This document shows positions 34,865-46,091 of a DNA stretch of 64,000 bases, piece after piece; position 1 is the stretch's first letter, and every line of letters begins with the position of its first letter. A program made the translations under genes and the position numbers. The stretch comes from Colias croceus (Eukaryota; Arthropoda; Insecta; Lepidoptera; Pieridae): positions 6,212,501 to 6,276,500 of the forward strand of contig NC_059556.1 in NCBI RefSeq assembly GCF_905220415.1, written 5' to 3'. Under the pieces are notes generated by a model. It saw nothing but the letters and a program-made list of their open reading frames with translations, was not told where the DNA came from and did not search any database.

Positions 34865-35365
34865 GTTCACTTTAAGAATTACACAGTGTTTTTTTTATTA
34901 GGTCACACATCAATCGATAAATTGTTTGGGTAATGGGTTGCTGTCAGATGTCATTTCAACGTTTGTCAACAATCAACGTCACATTAAACGTTGAGCAGGA
35001 ACCTACCAAATGCGTAAAAAGGAGTGTCACAAGTGGTGCACAATAATTTTCGGATCCTATTTACCCTTAGTATTTACCTAACTAATGTGCAAGCGAACAT
35101 AACTATGCGTGTGTTCGAATGAAATTATTAGATTCAGTATGTAAGCAACAGCTTAAACAAGAGTATACTGCAAAATATATTTTACTTATCTCGTTCGCCA
35201 AAACGTTGGTACACTGATCTAGTTCGAAAAAAAAGGCTTTTGTACATGCACAATATTATAATTTACGTTTTAATCTAAATGATTTCATTCAAATTAAAAC
35301 TTGTGATGCAAGTGTAAAAAATAAAAATCGCTAAATGATCTTATCGTGAATAGCATTCTGAATTG

Positions 35366-35439
35366 AAAGTGTCAATGTCGAAATATAAAAAAAAATTAAA
35401 AAGTGTCAATGTCGAAATATAAAAAAAAATTACAAGTGT
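35366..35439 (+). repeat. Tandem 35-bp duplication
   Basis: AGTGTCAATGTCGAAATATA with its A-rich tail occurs twice in tandem, and a third partial AAGTGTCAAAATC follows. It lies about 120-200 bases upstream of the mRpL19 start codon. Confidence 0.75.
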
Positions 35440-35560
35440 CAAAATCAAGTACATCTGTGTTAGGTATTTCAATATTTGTGTATTTGTAATTTGAAATGAA
35501 CTAGAATAGAAAAAGTAACCGTATTTTACAGAAAAGCTTTTGCGAATATCAATAATAAAT

Positions 35561-37861
35561 ATGTCGTTGGCTTTTCGCAAAGCACCTCTTGAATTGTTAT
35601 CCGCGTCAAAATGGATTTTTCGAAGAGGTTATGTATCATAATAATTTTATACCTGTTCACATTTCAAACTGAACTCCTTTTGTAACATTATTGAATACAT
35701 TTGCAGAATTACGTCCATTATCCACGCTGCCTGAAAAGGCTGAAGCTGTAGAAGTAGAAGATACATCTGTGGAAACGAAGCGGACTCCCGGGCGCAGACC
35801 TCGTTCGCAAAATCCAGTTCTTGAATACAGACATGTTTATCCAGAATTTTTGCCAGACCCTAATCCTAAATGGCGCAACAGTCTGAGAGAAAAGTTAGAA
35901 CGAGCAGATATGTTAAATCGAAGAAACCAAGTAGATATACCAGAATTTTATGTTGGTGTGTATATGTGCATACTTTTATTCAAAACATATCTTACTGGTT
36001 CAGAGGTATTTATTGTGAAGTGAAGGAACCATGTAGATTTAAAACATTTGTTATGCTTCATTTACAGGTTCAATTTTAGCTGTCACAATATCTGATCCTC
36101 ATGCTCAGGGTAAAACAAATAGATTTGTGGGCATATGCATAGAGCGTAAAGGATGTGGCTTAAGAGCTGAATTCACTTTAAGAAATGTTGTGGATCATCA
36201 GGGTGTTGAGGTATATAATATGTGTTAAATTATTTCATTATCCAACAATAACATTTTATTGATGATTGTTTTATTATTGATTCTAATTTGCAACAATGCA
36301 ATGAATTTGTATGTACTTAACTTGTGAATAAATGAAAATTTAATCATAAGATAATTTTAAAAGTACTAAAAAAAAATATATTTAAATTTTCCATTGCAGG
36401 TCCGATATGACTTATATGATCCCACGATTCAGTCGATACAAGTGCTACGTCTTGAAAAGAGGCTTGATGACAAGTTGTTCTATCTCCGAGATGCCCTGCC
36501 TGAGTACAGCACTTTCCCATTTGATATGGACCCTGAGATAGTGCCTGATGGGACGCCTGTTCCAGTCAATACTGTGCAGGTATTTATTCATTAACATGTC
36601 TGAATAACAATAACATTTAAAATTAAAATAAAATTAATAAATATATAAAGCCTATTAATTCCTTTACTTATACCTAATTACATTTTTTTTGTCGTTAGTG
36701 TGGTTATACAATATAAAATCATCAATTATCATTAAAAAAAACTTAAAACAACTATGTGTTGCACCTAACCATACCATCAGTTATATAAAAAAACATTGCA
36801 ACATGTTACAGCTACATCGCAAAAGCCTAAGAGCCATTTGGCCACCATTTCTAAATTGTAAATTTAATTGTTATAAGATAAGACTCATTGTACAATATAG
36901 AAGAAATAAATAAATAGATAGTTTTCCAATTAATTTTTTTATAGGTTCAACTAAAACCAAGACCATGGTTGGAGAGATGGGAAAGACAAGAGCTGAAGGG
37001 AGTTTCTAATATTGAAGAGCACTTAAAGGAAAAAGATAGAGTAAGAAGAGAATTAAGAAAGACACCATGGGAGAAATATGACCTTATGAAACAATATAGG
37101 TATATTTATTTAACATTTTATTTTGCTTTTATTTTATTATTATTTAAATCTAATTGTTTAGGTACATGATACATTATCACTACATATTATGTATGATTAA
37201 ATCTTTAAAACTTTGCAACAGATTTTGATGCGGTTTCTTTAGAATAGATAGTGATTCAAGAGGAAGGTTTGAGTATATAATTTATTAGGTTTTAGACAAA
37301 GCGGGCGACGCCGCGGGTGGAAAGCTAGTCTAATATAAAGAAGTGAATTCTAATTTATCTTGGTTTATGTTGTCTATGGCATGCCAGACCTAGTTCAATA
37401 TTTTTGTTGTTGTATTTATTATTTTTTGGGAAAAGAATCTTAGTAGTAAAAAGTAGGAAATAAGAGAACTTAACGGCTATTTAATTTTTTATTAGACCGC
37501 AAGTCTATTATGGGTCAGCTAATAACAGATAAAAAGATAAATAAGTAAATTAATTCTAATTCAATATAAGGTACCTTGCATATCTACAAAAAACTTAATC
37601 TGATTAAAAAAATTCACACAGACAAATTTATAAGAACTAAATAACCCTTGCTAGCTGATTCAATAACTTTAATAAATACATATCACATCACAAATACATA
37701 CACAAATAAAAAAATGTATGCGTTTCAGGAAAACAATTCCAATGGAGGAACAAAATGAGATTTGGGGAGAAGTGTACAATCAGCTTCAACAAATGAAGTT
37801 GTCACGAAAGAAAATCGCGCGGAAACGTGTCACTACGGCTCCTAAACCACAACTTGGTTAA
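35561..37861 (+). CDS. mRpL19: Mitochondrial ribosomal protein bL19m
   Basis: Six exons, 35561-35627, 35707-35955, 36068-36210, 36400-36579, 36945-37099 and 37729-37861, join in frame to 308 residues (human MRPL19 about 292). It is a nuclear-encoded large-subunit protein of the mitochondrial ribosome. The first exon, MSLAFRKAPLELLSASKWIF, looks like a mitochondrial presequence. The bL19 core (about 105-200) contains VGSILAVTISDPHAQGKTNR, FVGICIERKGCGLRAEFTLR and GVEVRYDLYDPTIQSIQVLR. A basic tail includes LSRKKIARKR. All junctions are GT-AG. A Helitron-like repeat (37197-37328) lies in the last intron. The first exon was assigned from its frame-compatible G|GTTATG donor. Confidence 0.95.
37197..37328 (+). 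mobile_element. Helitron-like 3' end, family B
   Basis: Near-copy of 20841-20971, ending GCGACGCCGCGGGTGGAAAG then CTAG. Lies in the last mRpL19 intron. Confidence 0.6.
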
Positions 37862-39327
37862 CTGTTAACAGTAAAATTAGTAGTTTTAGGTACTTATAAA
37901 TAAAATAATCATACAATTTAAAGGTTTTTTTCTCTGTTTGCCATATTATACATTGTTTGATTGTGGGTGGAATTGATTAAATTTTCTCTAGTGATGTGTT
38001 AATAATTTCTAACGGGTACTATTGTTACCCATATTCGTGCGAAAAGCTAGGCGATTAACGTCTGTGGACGGGTTTACAGTCTATGGCCAATGCACTCAGA
38101 CATTTTGAAAAATAAAATAAGTATTTTTTGTAGATTGGATGGCTTGGTTGACATTTTGAGTTCTGAATGGTTCATCACCTTCATCATTCATACATTATAG
38201 TTATGTACCAACGCACATGACGTTTTCTATATTTCTAATTAGTTTAACAAGCGTTACTCAACGTCCTACTGGTTCACGCAACATCCTCAGTTTAAATATT
38301 ATTAAGTTAAAAAAAACAACTTAACTACCTAACCAAAAATATGAAGCCATCATACTCACTTCAAATAAAGAAGCGGTATTTCCTGCAATTCTGCAACACT
38401 CTAATATAATAATTACATAGGTATTTACTTCTATTCACATGATTTTTAATTTTTTTTTTGAAAAAAAAAATATTGGCAAAATTATTTTAGTTGCCAGTGT
38501 GGCGCCTGCTACTATGGGACTTCTTTCAGGGCGCATTCATAGAGCAAGTATAGTCGAGCCAATTTAATAGGCAACATTTGACGTCTATCAATTTTATCTT
38601 CGAAGAGAGGTAACCTGCTTAAAAACATCGATTAAAGTGAATTAATCGATACGGATTTGAAACATTTGTCAATCGAATTTATTAATTTACTTAGAGCATT
38701 AAACCAACCGGAGACGACACGCGCAATTCTTTCATAGTCAAAAAGTCTGTCATTTCCTGCGGGGGGAACGAGTAAACACATTTAAATAGTGTTAACACAA
38801 ACGCATTTTGAGATTACGTCGCTACAACACGCACACGACAAAATAATCAAACACCAGCATGACTATACACATACAAGTACAAACCAAGAAGCTTATATCT
38901 AATACACTGGAGATTTCGGTATGAGCATTGACGTGTAACAAGAAAATATTGCCCAGTTCATGTTTTTTATCACTTTCACACCTAACTTGGTATTGCCACT
39001 GTTAATACGAAGTTTTCCCAAGGCTACTATGTATGCTGTAATATTCTGTGCAAAAGGTTAGTTTTTGTACATGAGTTTGTTGATAAATTGCCAAAAACGT
39101 CATTCAGAAGCATTGTTGGATGAGACAATTATTATTTATGCTAAATAAAATAAGTATCTGAACCAATTATTAAAAAGCGATACTCCCTGATTATGGGTAG
39201 TCACCATAATAAAATTGTAGCAACTCTCACTTTGTCAATATGGCATGTGTGTCAAAAAAATTGCGTCGCTTCGAATATTTAAGTTAATATTGTTGCTTAT
39301 TTAATGAATATTTTCCAAATATAAAGA

Positions 39328-39850
39328 ATGCATTGTATTGTGCAAAATTGCAGAAGCGTTTGGACACCGAATTCTGGCATAGAATTTCACAGGCAAGTGT
39401 ATATTTACGTTATTTACAATATTCCTCAATACTCCTGCATTTACCTGTTTAGAATCATTTCAATGGCAAAAATTGTCTAATTTAGCATCATTTTAGTAAG
39501 CAGTCATGTTAAATTTGTTATTTCCCCAATACTTTATCATTTTTCAACAAGTTTTCAATAAACAAATTTAACAAGTAAGGTAACCATGATGACGAGTTTT
39601 TATGGATAGCGAGGAGAATATATTGTAATAACAATATTATGATGAAAATTTAGAACACCATTTTAAAGATTGTTACTAGTAATGAAACAACACACGACAT
39701 CGGTATTGCACTCACATGTAGTTATAAGATTGTTCGTTTTTACATTGAAATTTATACTTTTTTAACTTACCTTATATTTTTTGTTTTACGTATTTCAGCT
39801 TTCCAAAAAGTAAAATAAAAAGAAATATATGTGCCCATCAAGGTTACTGA
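39328..39850 (+). pseudogene. THAP zinc-finger fragment (P-like transposase relic)
   Basis: Exon-like piece 39328-39392 encodes MHCIVQNCRSVWTPNSGIEF then H, followed by a GCAAGT donor (GC-AG type). After a TTTCAG acceptor, 39799-39850 continues FPKSKIKRNICAHQGY and stops. C-x4-C then FHxFP across an exon boundary is the start of a THAP DNA-binding domain, as carried by P-element transposases and THAP9. The TGA and lack of downstream transposase sequence make it a relic. It lies between the 38875/40400 inverted pair, so it is probably that element's own remnant. Confidence 0.55.
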
Positions 39851-40978
39851 GGATTACGACCCAGAAAAAAATACCTTTTGAAAAATAAACTTTGTAAAGT
39901 TAGCTGAAATTTGTGCAAGGCCGCTAAACAGTTTTTCTTTGATGATTTTGGCTTGAAATTGACCAGTCGAAGCAACGCGTTTCAAAAGAAGATCTGAGTA
40001 GCTTACAATTTGGTAAACAGCATCTGATGCAAATCACAACTTTCCTCTATTTACAAAGGATGCTAATGCTATATATCGGTTCATATCCAAGCTTTGTAGC
40101 CAAAAGTTGTTTAAAACTATCATTCTATACCAATTAAAATTGTATGTACCTATAAAGTATGACCATAATATTATAATATAAATACTGTTAAAAATATACC
40201 TTTGTCGTTATTATTTATAGACCATGATTTTTAGTTTTTTCTATTTTGAAAAATCCTGAATTTACAAACCAGCGTGGTCACTCAACAGAAAGAGACAAAA
40301 AACATGACTGACGTCATTCTAGATCATATTTTCTTGTTACAAGTTATTGGTCATAGTGCAATCTCCAGTGTATTAGATATAAGCTTCTTGGTACAAACCT
40401 TGGTACAAACACACACATAGACACCGTGTCTGTATTCAACGTCAATGTAAACATCGATAGTGCGAAAACGCGTCGATAATTTAAGTCGATAATAATTATA
40501 ATACTTATCGATACTTTATGCTCAATGAATTTAGAATTTTAATTTTAATGATAAATTAAATATTTGTGATTTGTGACATCTAAGTATTCATAACGAATAA
40601 CAAGTGGAGAGGTCGTCGTGACGTCGATTTGACACTTTCAAAACAATGAATATGCGTAACAAAAATAAAGATGTAGTATAACCTCTATAGTAATTTTCTA
40701 GTTTTCAAAAATTCATATCTCAAAAACTAATAGTTTCCGTCAATTGCAAATTTAAGATTTAGGTTCCGTAGGAGAACAGCTAACCACAAAAAAATTTACG
40801 CCTCTCAACTCGACGTCCCATAAAGTTTAGCCTAATACCATTTTTTTGTGAATGTCACAATTTACATATAAAACAAGAAATAGTGAACAAAAAGACAGCT
40901 TCGTCGTTCATTTACATCATTTATTTACAAATATTTACATTTATTTTAACGCAGAAACACTAGTTAGTGCTAGTCCGT

Positions 40979-41053
40979 TTAGGAGTCCATGAAACATGAT
41001 TCGCATTCGGAGATCGAATCCAAACATCCCGAATCACAGCAGCTTTTAGAAAT
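40979..41053 (-). other. Candidate terminal exon, cysteine-rich C-terminus
   Basis: A pyrimidine-rich acceptor (TTTTTTTTCAG) precedes 24 codons in phase 0: ISKSCCDSGCLDSISECESC then FMDS and stop. Two AATAAA signals follow on the minus strand (40940-40945, 40920-40925). The spacing CC-D-S-x-C-L-D...E-C-x-x-C-F recalls the tail of I-mfa domain proteins, but no upstream exon was found. It lies inside the 38.5-42.8 kb transposon cluster. Confidence 0.3.
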
Positions 41054-41622
41054 CTGAAAAAAAAATGAGAATGAAACAAACTGATAAAATTTATCATCAT
41101 CAGCCATAAGACGCCCACGGCTGGATAATATTTATATCGATATTATTATTTTACCGTCCCATCCCTAATTTTTATGCAGTGATACCAGAATAACGAATTA
41201 AAAATGCCTTTTTACGTACATGTTACGAACGTAAGTAATTGCATTATAATTAATAAAATACAAACTTAAACTTAGTATACTATAAAATATTAAAGAAAGA
41301 CATGTGTTGGAGATAAACAATAAATGAATTTGCAAACGGTATTTATCATTAATTCATAAAGTTTATACAAATTATACTTCACGTTATTTATGGTTTCTTT
41401 GGCTAAATTTTATTACTCTATAATAACAAATATGAACGGTGATAAAAGTTATAATTAAATATTAAAACAGTCTACGTATTTTAAAATTTACCCAAAAGTG
41501 GATGTAGTACCATTATGTGGCAACACTTTTACATTGACAATATATTTCAGTATTTTGCAAATTTGCTGCAATATTTCACAATATTTTGATGTAAAAGTAC
41601 TTACAGATGAAAAGTAACATTA

Positions 41623-42163
41623 AGCGTGTCCCAGACAGACGCGGCCTGCGGTGGCGGTGGCGCGGCGGTCAGTTGGATGACTTGAAAGTTCTAGGAACGA
41701 CATAGACAGACGCGGCCTGGACGCGGTCACAGCGCGGCTTACCGCGGCCGCAAGCCCCGCCCTCTCCGCCACCGCTTCTGTGTGAATGAGCGCGCGGACA
41801 TGAGGCGGTCATTACGCGATCAGTTGTAAATTTTTGCAACAGGCCGCGTGTACCGCGTGAAATTATGCCTATAAACACTGAGTTGTTTATTCAAATAGTG
41901 CAAAATTACCCAGTTTTGTATGATACATCACATGAAGACTAAAAAAACAAAAGAATTAAAGACAAAATATGGGCAATAAAAGCAAGAAAACTTCGTACGA
42001 TTGGCCATTACTAACGTCCACTTGCAGGTGAGACTCGAGAGCTAATGTGCCGCTGAAGGTTAGAATGACCGCCACCGCGGCCGCGGCAGTATATTGTTAT
42101 CACGGTCAAGCAAGAAGGCAACAGCAGATCGCCACCGCAGGCCGCGTCTGTCTGGGACAGGCT
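41623..42163 (+). mobile_element. PIF/Harbinger-like element with MADF relic
   Basis: 541 bp; inverted ends AGCGTGTCCCAGACAGACGC and AGCCTGTCCCAGACAGACGC, continuing to about 34 bases. Flanked by TTA at 41620-41622 and 42164-42166. The ends are GC-rich. The centre (41865-42005) codes MPINTELFIQIVQNYPVLYD, then TSHED, a TAA, and KNKRIKDKIWAIKA in the same frame, the opening of a MADF domain, which PIF/Harbinger accessory proteins carry. One nonsense codon breaks it and the rest is lost. Confidence 0.7.
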
Positions 42164-42770
42164 TTATCCTTAATTACATTCCACGTTTCTGACCACTTCT
42201 TACACGTAAATTCACTTCAATTTGGCATATTTCGCTCCGGTTTTTTCACGTTCACTGACATAAGCAAAATGGCGTTGGGCGCGCGTCAACTAGTTTTATA
42301 TATCAGGTATGTAACGCGTACTCAAACCTTTGGCGAGCGGGGAACGCCTGCCAATGGCCACTCCGGTTGGTTTAATGCTCTAAGTTAATTTATGATGATT
42401 TTTATTCACAAGTAATCAATGCATTCGATTCTAGATGTCAAATTTCGATTTTCAGAGGAACGTCTCTGGTATTTAAAAAGAAAAAAGGTTTATTGACACA
42501 AAATTGTAGCGACGTCAGTTCTTCAATTCAGAAATTGTTTATTATGTTTAGTATGGTTTATCAGTAAAATGAAATCTTAAAATTACTTGTATCGGCCATT
42601 ATTATTATAAATATGTAATCATAATTGAAAAAAGTTAAGCAAATATGCAGTTCTAACAAAACGAAATATCATGTTATTCTATGTCGTCGTTACTAGGTTA
42701 CGTTGTTGAATTTTGTTGAACTGTCAAATGTTGCCTATTAAAATGGCTCTACTATAATGTGAGTAATATA

Positions 42771-44132
42771 CAGGTACATAATTAAAAGAAACCTTGAAAG
42801 AAACATAATATATTGCCTTATCATTGATTATACGCACCACAAGGCAAGCCCTGGCGAGCCCCAAACCGTACCGTAACGAAATTCAAAATCTTTGGCCGTA
42901 CCAGGCTGTTACTTTTATCGCACTTTCTACACACAATACATAATATAAATATAATGTATAATATAAATATGATAATGATAATATAAATATTATGATTTAT
43001 GTATTACAAAGGACATTTATAAGTGACGGACACAGACAGACAGTACCTCCCGCCGATGGATGCGTCTGTGAATGGTAGCCTTTTATTGAGCGTCATCTGA
43101 TAATAACTGGGTGTAAATAAAAGGAACTTAAAATTAACATGTGAAATTAACGAACTAAAGTTTTGAATATGGCAAAATTTAGCATAGTCTTTTGCCTTGT
43201 CTTTTGCCATGAAGAAAGAAAAAAAAAAAGTGTCAAACACTACTTACTCTGTGGTGTCAAACTGTCAAAACTCAAATCAACGTCAAATGAATCCACAAAC
43301 GCGAAGTTGTATAGTGAAAAACTAAAAAAAATTGCTAAATTTCCTACAATCTAGCATTTCATAGAAGAATAATTAATGAAATGAGTGTAGTTGGCAATGA
43401 GCCTTTTAATTCCAAGTGAGTGTTGTGTATTAAATTTGTTCAAAACATTGAACTGTTCGTGTTAATGTTTCTTCATTGATCATTGCAATTGCATTTATTG
43501 CACCTGTCGCCGGGTGAGCTAATCTATGTTTTAAATTTTTTTAATCATGTGTTCATAATTAGAGCTTTTTACAATTATCTAGCTTTAGTTCATTCACTGA
43601 CCGTAGTAAAATTGTCTCGATATCTAGGTAGTGCAGTTCACGCATACAAAGTAATTGTGCTAAAATTGCATTTTGTTTAGCCTCGATTTATCGATTCGCA
43701 TCACGCATGTTTGGTCTCGTCGATTATTTTTCTTACTAATTTTGTTATATTTAACTATGCGTTAATTGATCGTTTAATTCGTTATAGTTTGTTTTACTGG
43801 CTAAATAGATGGATATGCTGGATGTATAAATTTAATAAAACTTAAAAATGTTCAATAGGTATTATGAATATAATCATAATTTAATTGAAAAAAATGCATT
43901 TATTTTATGTTCCAAAGTTCAGACATTTTCGGTAAAATGTTGTTATTTCATAAAATTAATGGTATCAATCATAATATTGAATTGAAAAAGCTATCTTAGA
44001 TTTTCTGGTCTAAAAAAATATTATTCAGGTAATTGATGCCATTACATTTCAGACTGATAATTTTGTAATCAGTTATAACTATTCACATACCTTTCTTGCT
44101 TGTCAATAGTTTATAGAATGCACCAATTATAT
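42771..44132. other. Unique AT-rich region
   Basis: AT-rich DNA with no supported exon. An ATG followed 36 bases later by a GTGAGT donor (43382-43416) could be a 5' exon of a downstream + strand gene, but it fits no partner exon in frame. Confidence 0.4.
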
Positions 44133-44780
44133 GTTACCGGAAATGTATGAAATCAAGGAATTGTATACAATTCCTAGGAAATGTGTACAATTCCGATACC
44201 ATTTAGGAAATGTATAAAATATTGTTTAAAAAACTATTTAATGCATGCATATCCTAGGAAATGTATAATCTTCCTAGGAATTGTATACAATTCCAATATC
44301 GTATTAGGAAATGTGTAAAGTAAATGCTTTCTGTAATAAAACATGTTGTTATTTTTTTTTATTATCTAGCTCTTATTGATACAATCGGGTAACAGTCATA
44401 CCGTAAAATTGTAATAATATTATGTTCATATTATTATCTTACTAATTAACATTTTAAAAATCAACTATCTAACTTTTAACGTAAATATCACAAAATCAAC
44501 TTATATTTATTCTTATAAAATCAAATTTTCATTTGGCAAGTAATCAGTCCCCTCGTCCTGCTGTTCTCGCGTATATTTGGCGCAGTCGGATTGTATAATC
44601 CGCCGTATTACATTACGGTAGCTGTTTTAATATGCCGAAAATTCGTCTTTTTCCAAAATTCTACAAAAAGACGGTCGCGAGCCGTCGGAGCCCCACTTCG
44701 TGGGGCTTCTATTCCTGTGTAGTTTTAAAAAACACGAACCTAACCTAACCCACCCCCTTATCCAACACATTTCCGGTAAC
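44133..44780 (+). mobile_element. GTATAC-palindrome element, copy I
   Basis: Starts GTTACCGGAAATGTATG and ends TTTCCGGTAAC. Contains repeated GGAATTGTATACAATTCC palindromes joined by CCTAGG, a GC-rich hairpin (GCCCCACTTCGTGGGGC, near 44690-44707) and AACCTAACCTAACCCA. Shorter than copies II and III, so the right part is deleted. Inverted relative to copy II. Confidence 0.75.
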
Positions 44781-44945
44781 ATATATAAAAACTTAACCTT
44801 GAAGTTTGCAAAAAACCTTTTTAACCTATTAATTATCATATCTGATCTAATATAATTTAGAGGAAATACTTATTTTGTGTGTAATCAAATAAAAATAAAC
44901 TTCAAAACTATTCACTGAACTAATTTAATGATTTTTTATCTATAA

Positions 44946-45176
44946 CTAGCTGTTGCCCGCAGCTTCGCTTGCGTGGAAAAGATAAATTTTCATGGTACAT
45001 ATAAGTTTTTATCTCCTATTTTCCCCCCCTTAGGAGATGAATTTTCTAAAATCCTTTCTTAGGGGACGCCTACGTTATGACATCTACCTGCATACCAAAT
45101 TTCAGCCCGATACGTCTAGTGGTTTGGGCTGTGCGTTGATAGATCACTATATCAGTCACCTTTGAGTTTTATATAT
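44946..45176 (-). mobile_element. Helitron-like element, family D
   Basis: Starts CTAGCTGTTGCCCGCAG; shares TTTCTTAGGGGACGCCTA and GGTTTGGGCTGTGCG with 14147-14343. Its AT-rich tail is interrupted by copy II of the palindrome element, so this insertion is older. Confidence 0.65.
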
Positions 45177-46091
45177 GTTACCGGAAATGTATGTAATCCG
45201 TCATTGTATACAATTCCTAGGAAATGTATACAATTCCTAAAATCGTACGGAAATGTGTGAAATAAATTATTTTATACACATTTCCTAGGAAATCTATACA
45301 TTTCCTAAATAGCTATCGGAAATGTAAAATATTTAAGATATTGATATGTCGCAGGCAAGTTGTATATAATCTGGTCGTTTACATGCCGGTCGGCATTTTG
45401 TAGTAACTATGCCGATAATTCGTAGTCAGAATTTTTTGGTTTGGATAAGGGGGTGGGTTAGGTTAGGTTCGTGTTTTTTAAAACTACACAGAAATAGGAG
45501 CCCCACGAAGTGGGGCACCGTCGGCTCGCGACCGTCTTTTTGTAGAATTTTGGAAAAAGATGAATTTTCGGCATATTAAAACAGCTAGCCGTAATGTAAT
45601 ACGGCGGATTGTACAATCTGACTGCGCCAAATATAGGTACGCGAGGACAGCGGGACGAGGGGACTGATTACTTGCAAAATGAAAATTTGATTTTATAAGA
45701 ATAAATATAAGTTGATTTTGTGATATTTACGTTAAAAGTTAGATAGTTGATTTTTAAAATGTTAATTAGTAAGATAATAATATTAACATAATATTATTAC
45801 AATTTTACTGTATGACTGTTACCCGATTACAATCGGGTATTGATACATCAATAAGAGCTATAATATAAAAAATAACAACGTGTTTTATTACAGAAAGCAT
45901 TTACTTTACACATTTCCTAATACGATATCGGAATTGTATACAATTCCTAGGAAGATTATACATTTCCTAGGATATGCATGCATTAAATAGTTTTTTAAAC
46001 AATATTTTATACATTTCCTAAATGGTATCGGAATTGTACACATTTCCTAGGAATTGTATACAATTCCTTGATTTCATACATTTCCGGTAAC
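45177..46091 (-). mobile_element. GTATAC-palindrome element, copy II
   Basis: Full-length 915 bp, GTTACCGGAAATGTATG to CATTTCCGGTAAC, in the orientation opposite to copies I and III. Inserted into a TATATAT run. Carries the GCCCCACGAAGTGGGGC hairpin and GGGTTAGGTTAGGTTCG. No coding frame. Confidence 0.8.

Larger units (their letters stand above)
38553..42770. mobile_element. Composite DNA transposon region, TAATAGGCAACATTTGAC ends
   Basis: Outer inverted ends share AGAGCCA, TTTAATAGGCAACATTTGAC and, further in, AGAGCATTAAACCAACCGG (left about 38553-38720, right about 42340-42770). Inside lie a second inverted pair (38875-38925 and 40355-40400, sharing AGAAGCTTATATCTAATACA), a THAP fragment, a cysteine-rich candidate exon, and a PIF-like element (41623-42163). 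The exact outer boundary and TSD are unclear. Confidence 0.55.

Noticed and set aside
41669..42388. GC-rich frames of 69 and 113 codons
   Set aside because: They cover the inverted ends of the PIF-like element and flanking repeat; no domain.
43382..43416. ATG-led exon with GTGAGT donor as first exon of the 54057/58751 gene
   Set aside because: Its phase leads to an immediate stop in the 58751 exon and a stop at the end of the 54057 exon. It could still be untranslated.
44690..44707. GCCCCACTTCGTGGGGC hairpin as a bacterial-type terminator
   Set aside because: Eukaryotic context; it is part of a repeated mobile element.
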